Assembly: GCA_016203755.1 (NCBI GenBank)
Contig: JACQMD010000125.1
Coordinates: 1 to 12,329 of the forward strand
DNA length: 12,329 bases
Origin: Candidatus Roizmanbacteria bacterium
GTDB lineage: Bacteria > Patescibacteriota > Microgenomatia > GCA-001788215 > 2-01-FULL-40-14
Direction: 5' to 3'
Program-made: the position numbers and the translations under genes
Notes under the pieces: generated by a model
What the model was told of the DNA's origin: nothing
Databases searched by the model: none
The model's input: only the letters and a program-made list of their open reading frames with translations
Shown: in pieces, positions 6,619 through 12,257 of the stretch
Numbering within the stretch: position 1 is the stretch's first letter
Layout of the letters: each line of letters opens with the position of its first letter

Positions 6619-7566
6619 TTATGGAAACACTTCATTCCACTGAACCGTTAAATCCCGCATTTCAAGAGGGGAGTACCAGAGAAGGTCGGGGCGGTAAATG
6701 AACCATTCACGAACCTCATGCGGTGGTCCATTGCGACGAGCACGAATTTCACTCCACCCGATAAAAATACCCTCTAAATAAAGAGGTTGCCCAAAGGGTT
6801 GCACGTCAATCATTCCACCGCTAATAAAAATCCCTTCAATGTTTGGATTGGTTTCGTCAAATGGTGTCCCGCCCAAAATGGTTGGAATACCATTCTCAAA
6901 ATTAATATCTCCATCAACGATGAACGCTAAAAAGCTACTTGCTCCGGCAGTGCGACCAGTCTGAACAACAGCATTTATATTAAGATCACCATTGTCAATG
7001 AGAAATATATGTGAAAATCCGGAAGCAACTGTTCCAAAATATGATCCGGCGGGACAGCTGATATTAATAGTCCCTCCGTTTGTACTGGCATCAAAGTAGT
7101 AAATCCCTGAGGGAGGCATCAAACAATAATGATCCGGATCCAGAAGAGGATTACCGCCGACTATTGGCAACGGATTCCCGGGACCAAGAAGCTGCAGATA
7201 ATGATCAAAATTAAACGCGTTTGGAGCTTTCCTCAACATATTAACAGAGGGACCAATAACCCAAGCGGCGTTACTTTCTGATCCTTGACCGAAGTTTGAA
7301 ACATTTCCAAAGGCACTGATGATGCCTGATTCACCGATATTCGGGTCACTTATCGAAAAATGATAATCACCCGGCGGAAGTGGAGGAGGAGGCACCGGGA
7401 TGTTGGGATCGATATCCTGCTGACTGTGTACACTTCCTCCCACCGTCTTAAACCATGTCGCATTCGCAGACTGTATGGGAAAAACAATAAATATAGTCAA
7501 CGTAATAATTGAATAACTAACTACAGAAAAAAATCGTACGAGTAATTTTCTCATTGGTTTATTCAT
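6619..7566 (-). CDS. Secreted protein of unknown function within the pilus operon
   Basis: I do not recognise a named family. From the Met at 7566, the first 36 residues form a classical Sec signal peptide: basic MNKPMRKLLVR, a long hydrophobic core, then SANA for signal peptidase I. It has no prepilin GFxxxE motif. The mature part opens WFKTVGGSVHSQ (38-49) and a Pro-rich linker (PVPPPPLPPG, 57-66). The C-terminal half is rich in short beta strands with recurring GD-N/G-I patterns (IDNGDLNINA, VDGDINFENG, IEGIFISGGMIDV, LEGIFIGW), suggesting a right-handed beta-helix or similar stacked-strand fold. It sits between the GspJ- and GspK-like genes. In-frame Mets at 7581 and 7626 exist, but those versions would translate repeat sequence. 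It could be a tip adhesin, a surface protein or an exported substrate; this is inference. Confidence 0.75.
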   Translation of the reverse strand: MNKPMRKLLVRFFSVVSYSIITLTIFIVFPIQSANATWFKTVGGSVHSQQDIDPNIPVPPPPLPPGDYHFSISDPNIGESGIISAFGNVSNFGQGSESNAAWVIGPSVNMLRKAPNAFNFDHYLQLLGPGNPLPIVGGNPLLDPDHYCLMPPSGIYYFDASTNGGTINISCPAGSYFGTVASGFSHIFLIDNGDLNINAVVQTGRTAGASSFLAFIVDGDINFENGIPTILGGTPFDETNPNIEGIFISGGMIDVQPFGQPLYLEGIFIGWSEIRARRNGPPHEVREWFIYRPDLLWYSPLEMRDLTVQWNEVFP

Positions 7567-7587
7567 AATACAGGTAATCATGTGACC

Positions 7588-7660
7588 GGGTAAATAGGTA
7601 AATATACTATACTTTGTTTTTCCCAATTACCCATTTACCTAATCACCCATTCACCCCTCC
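7588..7660. repeat. 8-bp tandem repeats in inverted arrangement before the secreted-protein gene
   Basis: On the + strand GGGTAAAT-AGGTAAAT (7588-7603) faces a tract of four 8-mers, ACCCATTT, ACCTAATC, ACCCATTC and ACCCCTCC (7629-7660). The segment 7633-7648 is complementary to 7588-7603 at 14 of 16 positions, so the transcript could form a long stem with a loop of about 29 nt. The tract fills the gap between the GspJ-like and secreted-protein genes, the only sizeable gap in the operon. It contains TATAGT (- strand, 7611-7606), a possible weak -10, without a convincing -35. Confidence 0.7.
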
Positions 7661-7661
7661 C

Positions 7662-8225
7662 TCAATAATTCCGTATCGCTGCCATGTTCTCGAAGCGAAC
7701 GAGTGCCTCCTCCTCAGATCTGGCCGTTGCCGGATTTGCGTTACGCTGCCGGAGCGTAAAATGGACGGTGATTTTCGTCTCTCCACCGGGAAGCGCAACA
7801 CAGTCAAAAGTAAGTCTTTCAGCCGGCTGGGTACTATCAATTGTCGTTACATCCGTCGTAAGATACCGTGCAGTTACCCCAAGAACATTCGTAATCTCAT
7901 CTACAATTTTTTGAGTGGTTGCAGCATCATAATAAAATCGTGATGTACTCCCGTCATTGTTAGTAATCGTCAGTTGATTTAAATTCGCAATGCAATTCAC
8001 TGCCGGATCAAGCCGCCTCGCACTTCGTATCTTATTCATCATGACCTCCATAGCAAAATCGCCGTTTTGTTTGACATTCCTGATCACATCCTGTTTCACC
8101 GTTCCCCGGAGAAGATTTAACAAAATATTATTTACCAGAATCGTAATCACCACAAACACCGCTCCCCCCACCAGGAGTTCCATGATGGTAAACCCGCGCT
8201 GTTTCGTAGTGCTCATTATTGCCAT
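7662..8225 (-). CDS. GspJ/PilW-like minor pilin
   Basis: Minor pilin. The leader ends KQRG and the mature protein starts FTIMELLVGGAVFVVITILV (cleavage after Gly11, Glu16 as the +5 Glu), followed by the amphipathic helix and ARRLDPAV. The globular part (about 75-187) is beta-rich (LTITNNDGSTSRFYYD, RLTFDCVALPG, ITVHFTLRQRN), as in GspJ/PilW. The order after the GspI-like gene supports a GspJ role. It overlaps the upstream gene by 10 bp from the Met at 8225; the Met at 8216 would give a TAATG stop-start junction and is an equally good start. The end is followed by the 8-bp repeat region. Confidence 0.85.
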   Translation of the reverse strand: MAIMSTTKQRGFTIMELLVGGAVFVVITILVNNILLNLLRGTVKQDVIRNVKQNGDFAMEVMMNKIRSARRLDPAVNCIANLNQLTITNNDGSTSRFYYDAATTQKIVDEITNVLGVTARYLTTDVTTIDSTQPAERLTFDCVALPGGETKITVHFTLRQRNANPATARSEEEALVRFENMAAIRNY

Positions 8226-8632
8226 GATACACGATCAGATAGTATTGTTGATACTCTGGTATGTTGTAATAAATCTCTCTCATTCCACCATACATCAACA
8301 TCGATTTGTCGCTCGTTTCCTCCACCGCTTATGGTGACCGTTCTCGTAAATGGCGTATTTGGTACCGGACCATCGCCGCAATTTGCAGCAGTTACACCGG
8401 CGAGTCCTTTGTCATCCCGCTCGTACCGTGCCAGTTCAAGTGACTCTTGCGCATATTGGACAGAGAGTGCTTTATTGCGGGCATACGTTGTATTCTTCAG
8501 TGACGTATTGACTGCAGCCACTGATCCGCTGATGATAAGTACCAGTACTGCAATGGCGATCAAAATCTCAAAGAGTGCCTGTCCGGAAGAACGGGAAAAA
8601 TTGGAGGAAGCAGTTGTACCATCGTGATTCAT
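8216..8632 (-). CDS. GspI/PilV-like minor pilin
   Basis: Minor pilin with a leader of 17 residues ending RSSG and mature start QALFEILIAIAVLVLIISGS (Glu22 is the +5 Glu). The residue after the cleavage point is Gln rather than Phe, which is tolerated. The AVNTSLKNTTYARNKALSVQYAQESLELARYERD section (about 40-73) is typical of the GspI/PilV group, which contacts GspJ and GspK at the tip. The C-terminal domain is short and beta-rich. At 138 residues it fits the family. It lies 6 bp after the GspH-like gene and overlaps the GspJ-like gene. Confidence 0.85.
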   Translation of the reverse strand: MNHDGTTASSNFSRSSGQALFEILIAIAVLVLIISGSVAAVNTSLKNTTYARNKALSVQYAQESLELARYERDDKGLAGVTAANCGDGPVPNTPFTRTVTISGGGNERQIDVDVWWNERDLLQHTRVSTILSDRVSWQ

Positions 8633-8638
8633 ACATAG

Positions 8639-9385
8639 TTAAAGATATCCGGCGTCCCACGGACAGAGTTCGTGAAATCCTTCGTCTACAATCCCGCCGA
8701 TACCGGTAACCCGTACTACATATCGCCGGTTGGTGCCAAGCGCCGGTAACGTACCATAGAGACAATAGGCTACTTCATCTATCGTACCCGACCCGTTTGT
8801 CTGACTGTCAAACACCTGTCCGGTGCCGGGATCGGTGGCATATAAAAGAACTCCTTCACCAAGCGGGAGGAACAGGATCTTTTTGCCGGTTTCCACCCAT
8901 GTGGAGATTCCCATGACGTTTTTCTTTGCCTGTGCATCTATTGCGGCAGTTTTACGAAAAACCACTCCTTGGGGTAGTGTTCTGGTAGTTGGATCAAACG
9001 TTTTTGCTCCGCCGACCGGAGTGGGAATTGGCTCTGTGTTTCCCGGATCTGTAGAAAATTCACCTACCGGCCCGCAACTTCCGTAGAGCGTATACGCATC
9101 ACCTGTTGACCCCGGTGAAACGCACCAGCCGGCAAGTGGCTGTTCCACACCCGCTACGGTACATCCCCACTTATCTTTTTCTCCCGCAAGCGCCCGTTGT
9201 TGTGCAAGACGAAGATCAGCAACGAGCCGCTTCCCGGTCTGCTCCAAAACCTGTTTTTCATTAAAATTCAGATACGATGCACTGCCAAAACCGGCCACAC
9301 TCATAAGAATTGCCGTTGAAATCACCAGCTCTACCAGCGTAAATCCGCTGAAAAAACGCTGATAATTCTTTTTGATTAGGTTCAT
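8639..9385 (-). CDS. GspH/FimT-like minor pilin
   Basis: Minor pilin with class III signal FFSG|FTLVELVISTAILMSVAGFG (cleavage after Gly14, Glu19 as +5). The start at 9385 is chosen because it gives a 14-residue leader and does not overlap the upstream pilin. A longer frame begins at 9433, inside that gene, but would add an implausible leader. A weak AAGAG lies before the ATG. The helix (NEKQVLEQTGKRLVADLRLAQQRALAG) resembles the GspH/FimT motif. The large C-terminal domain (about 75-248) is Gly/Pro-rich, has several Cys and is bigger than typical GspH. Confidence 0.84.
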   Translation of the reverse strand: MNLIKKNYQRFFSGFTLVELVISTAILMSVAGFGSASYLNFNEKQVLEQTGKRLVADLRLAQQRALAGEKDKWGCTVAGVEQPLAGWCVSPGSTGDAYTLYGSCGPVGEFSTDPGNTEPIPTPVGGAKTFDPTTRTLPQGVVFRKTAAIDAQAKKNVMGISTWVETGKKILFLPLGEGVLLYATDPGTGQVFDSQTNGSGTIDEVAYCLYGTLPALGTNRRYVVRVTGIGGIVDEGFHELCPWDAGYL

Positions 9386-9395
9386 AACTATACTC

Positions 9396-9854
9396 TTAAA
9401 ATGTAGGACTCTCCGTGCAAAAATTGCAAACACTGTTGGTCGGCGTACACTCCTGCGGACCTGCTCCGGCAGGAGGTAACTCTTCTAATAATGTACAAAT
9501 GCGATATTCTCTCGTCCCAAAAACTAAATAATTATAATATCTGTCTGGTGCAAGCGGATCTTGCGGTCGAACCTCAAGATACGGATCAAGTGCCGGAAGT
9601 ACTACCGAAACTCCTGCAACTCTTGTTGGATCACTAATATCAACGCCATATGCGACCGGATATCCAAAGTGATCCGCCCGATACCGCTCAAGTGCTTCCC
9701 GATATACTTCAAGGTGCGCACGCCGTTTCTCATCACGGCTTCGCTGTAATTGTCCTGAATATGCAGCTAGCCCCATCCCCGAAAGTACAAGAATAATTGC
9801 TACGGTGATGAGCATCTCGACCATCGTGAACCCGTGCTGTTTGACAATTTTCAT
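9396..9854 (-). CDS. Type IV pilin / GspG-like major pseudopilin
   Basis: Probable main filament subunit. The leader MKIVKQHG (8 residues) is followed by FTMVEMLITVAIILVLSGMG (Glu13 is the +5 Glu), then SRDEKRRAHLEVYREALERYRADHFGYP (about 39-66), a standard GspG/pilin helix, and PQDPLAPDRYYNYLVFGTREYRICTLLEE, which resembles the GspG C-terminal DPxxxxYxY region. The last 20 residues hold a CxxC pair, part of four cysteines that may form disulfides. It lies 9 bp after pilD and is first of the pilin set, as gspG is in type II secretion operons. It could equally be called pilA. Confidence 0.87.
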   Translation of the reverse strand: MKIVKQHGFTMVEMLITVAIILVLSGMGLAAYSGQLQRSRDEKRRAHLEVYREALERYRADHFGYPVAYGVDISDPTRVAGVSVVLPALDPYLEVRPQDPLAPDRYYNYLVFGTREYRICTLLEELPPAGAGPQECTPTNSVCNFCTESPTF

Positions 9855-9863
9855 GCATCTTCA

Positions 9864-10634
9864 TTAAATAATATATGGAAAGTATAGAAGCCATACTCCT
9901 AATAACTCTCCATACCATACGAGTATCGTTGCCGCAACTAAAAATGGTCCGAATGCAATGGTCTGACCAAACCGTTTTTTCCCTCGTAAAATCAGCGTAA
10001 CAGAAACAAACGCACCTGTCAAGAACGCAAAATACAAGGCGGTAATTGTGCCCGGAAAGCCCAAAAAAAGCCCCATAAAAGCAGCAAACTTGACATCTCC
10101 CCAGCCCATGCCGGCTCCGCGGGTGATAAGAATTAACAGCGCAAAAAACCCGGCAGCCCCGAGGGCGGAGAGAAGATAGGGGAGAGGGGAGACCGGATAG
10201 GTTCTCAGGAAATAGAGACCGACTGCGGCAAGGGAAGCAATAAGAATCATACTATCAGGAATAATTTGATGTTGAAGGTCAACAAAGAATATGACGATCA
10301 GGCAAGATACAATCATTAGTTGAGCCACCAATTCCAGCTGATTCATCTGACTCATTTGACCCATTGATTGTGCATAGAATGTAAAACCAAACAAACTCCC
10401 CGTAACCATCTCCACCACAACATTCCTAACCGGAATCTTCTTTCTGCACCACCGGCATCGTCCCCGCAGCAGCAACCACGAAACAACCGGAATCAGATCG
10501 TACCATGCAATGGGCTTATGACAATTATCACAATGCGACCTGCCCGATAAAATTTGCTCTACCCGCGGCAGCCGGTCGATGAGCATGTTGAGAAAGGATC
10601 CGATGAAGAGTCCGAAAAGAAAGAGAAGTATCAT
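9864..10634 (-). CDS. pilD: Prepilin peptidase PilD (A24 family)
   Basis: Integral-membrane aspartyl protease that removes prepilin leaders (and usually methylates the new N-terminus). The N-terminal domain has GSFLNMLIDRLPR (12-24) and a zinc tetrad, Cys35-x2-Cys38 and Cys60-x2-Cys63. The catalytic Asp pair is Asp119 in VDLQHQIIPD and Asp180 in GMGWGDVKFAA (GxGD). Six or more hydrophobic segments follow the expected pattern, and 256 residues is normal. Residues about 91-99 (MGQMSQMNQ) are encoded by a 9-bp tandem repeat. The gene heads the pilin operon and processes its products. The start codon is directly preceded by a heptamer repeat array. Confidence 0.95.
   Translation of the reverse strand: MILLFLFGLFIGSFLNMLIDRLPRVEQILSGRSHCDNCHKPIAWYDLIPVVSWLLLRGRCRWCRKKIPVRNVVVEMVTGSLFGFTFYAQSMGQMSQMNQLELVAQLMIVSCLIVIFFVDLQHQIIPDSMILIASLAAVGLYFLRTYPVSPLPYLLSALGAAGFFALLILITRGAGMGWGDVKFAAFMGLFLGFPGTITALYFAFLTGAFVSVTLILRGKKRFGQTIAFGPFLVAATILVWYGELLGVWLLYFPYII
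10338..10364 (-). repeat. 9-bp tandem repeat inside pilD (3 copies)
   Basis: On the - strand the units are ATGGGTCAA, ATGAGTCAG and ATGAATCAG, giving MGQ-MSQ-MNQ at the loop after the first transmembrane helix of PilD. A partial fourth unit (CAATCA) precedes them. The unit keeps the frame. Polar Met/Gln residues next to a membrane segment are unusual for this family and suggest a repeat-derived insert. Confidence 0.75.
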
Positions 10635-10676
10635 GTGTCAAGTATCAAGGGTCAGGTGTCAAGTGTCAAGTATGAA
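10635..10676 (-). repeat. 7-bp tandem array abutting the pilD start (6 copies)
   Basis: On the + strand the units are GTGTCAA, GTATCAA, GGGTCAG, GTGTCAA, GTGTCAA and GTATGAA, ending exactly at the pilD ATG. On the - strand most units contain TTGACA or TTGATA, close or identical to the -35 consensus. Confidence 0.88.
10641..10669 (-). promoter_or_regulatory. Possible pilD promoter built from the heptamer array
   Basis: On the - strand TTGACA (10669-10664), a 17-bp spacer and GATACT (10646-10641, 4 of 6 matches to TATAAT) are followed after 6 nt by the pilD ATG. The spacing matches the leaderless promoters of the neighbouring coiled-coil genes. Because the array repeats TTGAC every 7 bp, the match may be fortuitous. 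Confidence 0.35.
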
Positions 10677-10706
10677 TAGAGCAGTTATCTAGCCATTCAG
10701 TTACTC

Positions 10707-10732
10707 AAAACATCAATAGTGCATTAATGATG
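10707..10732 (-). terminator. Weak rho-independent terminator after the first coiled-coil gene
   Basis: Arms 10711-10718 and 10725-10732 pair at 7 of 8 positions with a 6-nt loop; on the - strand they are followed by TTTT (10710-10707). The stem is A/T-rich, so it is weak. It lies just past the stop at 10737 and before the heptamer array. The rest of the gap (10677-10706) shows nothing clear. Confidence 0.35.
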
Positions 10733-10736
10733 GAGG

Positions 10737-11048
10737 TTAGTTATTATTTGAAGGTGTTCGGATTCGTTTTTCCAGATGTCTGATTCTCGATTCCTGATCG
10801 TTAGAATCCTCAATGATTGCGAGTGATATTTCTTCAAGCCGATCAATACGTTTGTTAACATGAGCGAACCCTTCTTTCATTTCTTTGTACACTCTTTTCT
10901 CGATTACATCTTTCACGCTCGCGACATCATCTTTCACACTCGCGACATCGTCTTTCACACTGGCAATATCATCTTTCACATCCGAAAGCTCATCTTTAAT
11001 CGGCTGAAGCTTTTCATCGAGTAACTCTGCTAAATCCTTTTTTGTCAT
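10737..11048 (-). CDS. Small coiled-coil protein, 5-heptad paralog
   Basis: Unrecognised family; 103 residues from the Met at 11048. That start is chosen because a well-formed promoter ends 7 nt before it and the sequence from there (KKDLAELLDEKLQPIKDEL) matches its two paralogs; an in-frame Met at 11087 lies upstream of the promoter. Layout: N-terminal helix (DEKLQPIKD), five heptads of VKDDVAS type (about 17-51), then the shared C-terminus RVYKEMKEGFAHVNKRIDRLEE ending PSNNN. No signal peptide or membrane segment is visible, so it is probably cytoplasmic and oligomeric. The charged g/e positions (Asp, Lys) suit a parallel coiled coil. The function is unknown. Confidence 0.8.
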   Translation of the reverse strand: MTKKDLAELLDEKLQPIKDELSDVKDDIASVKDDVASVKDDVASVKDVIEKRVYKEMKEGFAHVNKRIDRLEEISLAIIEDSNDQESRIRHLEKRIRTPSNNN

Positions 11049-11055
11049 ATTTCTC

Positions 11056-11084
11056 ACTATACGATACCTCACCATCCTAGTCAA
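11056..11084 (-). promoter_or_regulatory. Leaderless promoter of the 5-heptad gene
   Basis: On the - strand TTGACT (11084-11079), 17 bp, TATAGT (11061-11056), then 7 nt and ATG at 11048. Each hexamer matches consensus at 5 of 6 positions. The expected transcription start falls at the start codon, and no Shine-Dalgarno sequence is present. Confidence 0.75.
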
Positions 11085-11117
11085 CACTTGAAAAGAGTCT
11101 GATCAAGAAACCTTTCC

Positions 11118-11213
11118 TTACAAACATCAACGGTGAATCGATAAAAGAGATTAATTATTGTTTGAAGGTAATCCTGCTCGCTTTTCCAGCTCTTTGATTC
11201 TTGATTCGTGGTC
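11118..11213. repeat. 96-bp direct repeat, copy A
   Basis: It matches 11836-11931 (offset 718) with one mismatch in 96 bp. It covers the last 21 codons of the 21-heptad gene, its stop, and about 33 bp of downstream spacer, including a TTGATG that in copy B serves as the -35 of the next gene. Here that -35 has no matching -10; the following gene uses a separate promoter at 11056-11084. Confidence 0.93.
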
Positions 11214-11810
11214 AGAATAATTCTCAACAATTGCAAGTATTGTTTCTTCAAATCTCCTAAAACCCTCCTTCATTTCTTTATATACTTTATGTTCAACAGT
11301 ATGTTTTACATTTGCCACGTCAGCCTTCACATTGGCAACGTCGGCTTTAACCGTGGCAAGATCGACTTTTATTGAAGAAACATCAGTTTTAACTCCCGAC
11401 AGATCTACCTTAACTCCTGAAAGATCTTTTTTAACCGTTAAAAGGTCAGCTTTCACTCCCGATAGATCTTTTTTAACTCCGGAAACATCTGTTTTAATAG
11501 TTGAAATATCTTCTTTCACTCGGGAAACTTCAGATTTAACTTCAGACACATCCGTCTTGACTCCCGATAAATCTTTTTTAACAGTTACAAGGTCGATTTT
11601 CACCCCGGATAGATCTGCTTTGACTCCCGAAAGATCTACCTTAACTCCAGTCAGATCGGTTTTGACTCTGGAAAGACCTACTTTAACGCCTGCTAGATCT
11701 TTTTTAACAATTGATATATCATCCTTAATCGGCTGCAGTTTCTCATCAAATTGCCGATCCAGTAATTTTTCAATGTCACTGATAGTTAATGGGTTGTTTT
11801 TTGTTGGCAT
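11151..11810 (-). CDS. Long coiled-coil protein, 21-heptad paralog
   Basis: Unrecognised family; 219 residues. The N-terminal part (LTISDIEKLLDRQFDEKLQPIKDDI) and the C-terminus (KVYKEMKEGF, then SDHESRIKELEKRAGLPSNNN) match the two neighbours. Between them residues 28-174 form 21 uninterrupted heptads of the type VKxDLSG, with Val/Ile and Leu/Val/Ile at the core positions, Lys at e and Asp at g, as expected for a salt-bridged parallel coiled coil. Gly and Ser at b/c are unusual. Relative to its paralogs it lacks one heptad in the C-terminal part. The coding repeats are 21 bp, diverged at DNA level. The complementary strand also stays open across this repeat (11332-11862), a by-product of the repeat. 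The function is unknown; a molecular spacer or ruler is one possibility. Confidence 0.82.
   Translation of the reverse strand: MPTKNNPLTISDIEKLLDRQFDEKLQPIKDDISIVKKDLAGVKVGLSRVKTDLTGVKVDLSGVKADLSGVKIDLVTVKKDLSGVKTDVSEVKSEVSRVKEDISTIKTDVSGVKKDLSGVKADLLTVKKDLSGVKVDLSGVKTDVSSIKVDLATVKADVANVKADVANVKHTVEHKVYKEMKEGFRRFEETILAIVENYSDHESRIKELEKRAGLPSNNN
11289..11729 (-). repeat. 21-bp periodic coding repeat, 21 units
   Basis: This is the DNA encoding the 21 heptads of the long coiled-coil paralog. The + strand complement shows recurring AGATCT, TTTTTAAC and ACTCC at 21-bp spacing. Units differ by several substitutions, so the array is not freshly expanded. It has no spacers, hence it is not a CRISPR. 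Confidence 0.9.
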
Positions 11811-11819
11811 ATATGCACT

Positions 11820-11848
11820 ACCATACCACTACTATTTACAAACATCAA
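11820..11848 (-). promoter_or_regulatory. Promoter of the 21-heptad gene
   Basis: On the - strand TTGATG (11848-11843), 17 bp, TATGGT (11825-11820), then 9 nt to the ATG at 11810. A transcription start 6-9 nt after the -10 gives a leader of 0-2 nt. The layout is the same as for the gene at 11869-12138, and both have TTTGT right after the -35. Confidence 0.65.
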
Positions 11849-11931
11849 CGGTGAATCGATAAAAGAGATTAATTATTGTTTGAAGGTAATCCTGCTCGCT
11901 TTTCCAGCTTTTTGATTCTTGATTCGTGGTC
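11836..11931. repeat. 96-bp direct repeat, copy B
   Basis: Second copy of the repeat at 11118-11213, 95 of 96 positions identical. It holds the 3' end of the 2-heptad gene and the -35 region of the promoter for the 21-heptad gene. Confidence 0.93.
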
Positions 11932-12138
11932 GTTAGAATCATAGATGATTGCGAGTGATATTTCCTCAAGCCGATCAATTCGTTTGTTAACATGGGCAAA
12001 CCCTTTTTTCATTTCTTTGTAAACTCTCTGTTCAACTACCTGCTTGATAGTTGTAAGATCATCTTTAATCGGCTCCAGTTTCTTATCAAATAATTCCTCA
12101 ATATTTTTTATGGTAAGAGTTGGTGGTTTTCTATTCAT
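11869..12138 (-). CDS. Small coiled-coil protein, 2-heptad paralog
   Basis: Unrecognised family; 89 residues. It has the shared N-terminal module (LTIKNIEELFDKKLEPIKDDL), only two heptads (about 24-37), and the shared C-terminus RVYKEMKKGFAHVNKRIDRLEEISLAII, then SNDHESRIKKLEKRAGLPSNNN. It is the shortest of the trio and close to a minimal version. Its middle C-terminal part is nearest to the 5-heptad gene, while its last 60 bp are nearest to the 21-heptad gene, so it looks mosaic. No membrane or export signal is visible. It is transcribed from its own promoter with almost no leader. Confidence 0.8.
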   Translation of the reverse strand: MNRKPPTLTIKNIEELFDKKLEPIKDDLTTIKQVVEQRVYKEMKKGFAHVNKRIDRLEEISLAIIYDSNDHESRIKKLEKRAGLPSNNN

Positions 12139-12147
12139 AGCATGTAC

Positions 12148-12176
12148 ACCGTACCATCCACAGTAACAAACGTCAA
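12148..12176 (-). promoter_or_regulatory. Promoter of the 2-heptad gene
   Basis: On the - strand TTGACG (12176-12171), 17 bp, TACGGT (12153-12148), then 9 nt to the ATG at 12138. The -10 is weak, but layout and flanks match the promoter at 11820-11848. The rest of 12177-12257 is A/T-rich, with an AGATATCT palindrome near 12226; I see no gene in it. Confidence 0.55.
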
Positions 12177-12257
12177 TCGTTGAAAATCTCGAAAGATCAC
12201 TACTAGGCAGAGTGAGAAAAAGAGATAGATATCTTCTTGATTATAATATAGTTTTAT

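Noticed and set aside
7614..7943. Open frame on the + strand opposite the GspJ-like pilin
   Set aside because: It is antisense to a recognisable pilin, starts within the 8-bp repeats, and its peptide has no family features.
8639..9433. Extended start at 9433 for the GspH-like pilin
   Set aside because: It overlaps the upstream pilin gene by 38 bp and gives an over-long leader; the Met at 9385 gives a standard prepilin leader.
11289..11729. Regular 21-bp periodic DNA as a CRISPR-like array
   Set aside because: Units are contiguous, have no unique spacers and are fully explained as codons for coiled-coil heptads.
11332..11862. Long open frame on the + strand across the heptad repeat
   Set aside because: It is the complement of the 21-heptad gene; a periodic sequence keeps several frames open. 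The - strand gene has a promoter, paralogs and a coiled-coil pattern.
12226..12257. TATAAT-like sequence near 12242 as a + strand promoter
   Set aside because: The region is A/T-rich, no -35 lies at the right distance, and no + strand gene follows; it lies in the tail of a - strand terminator.
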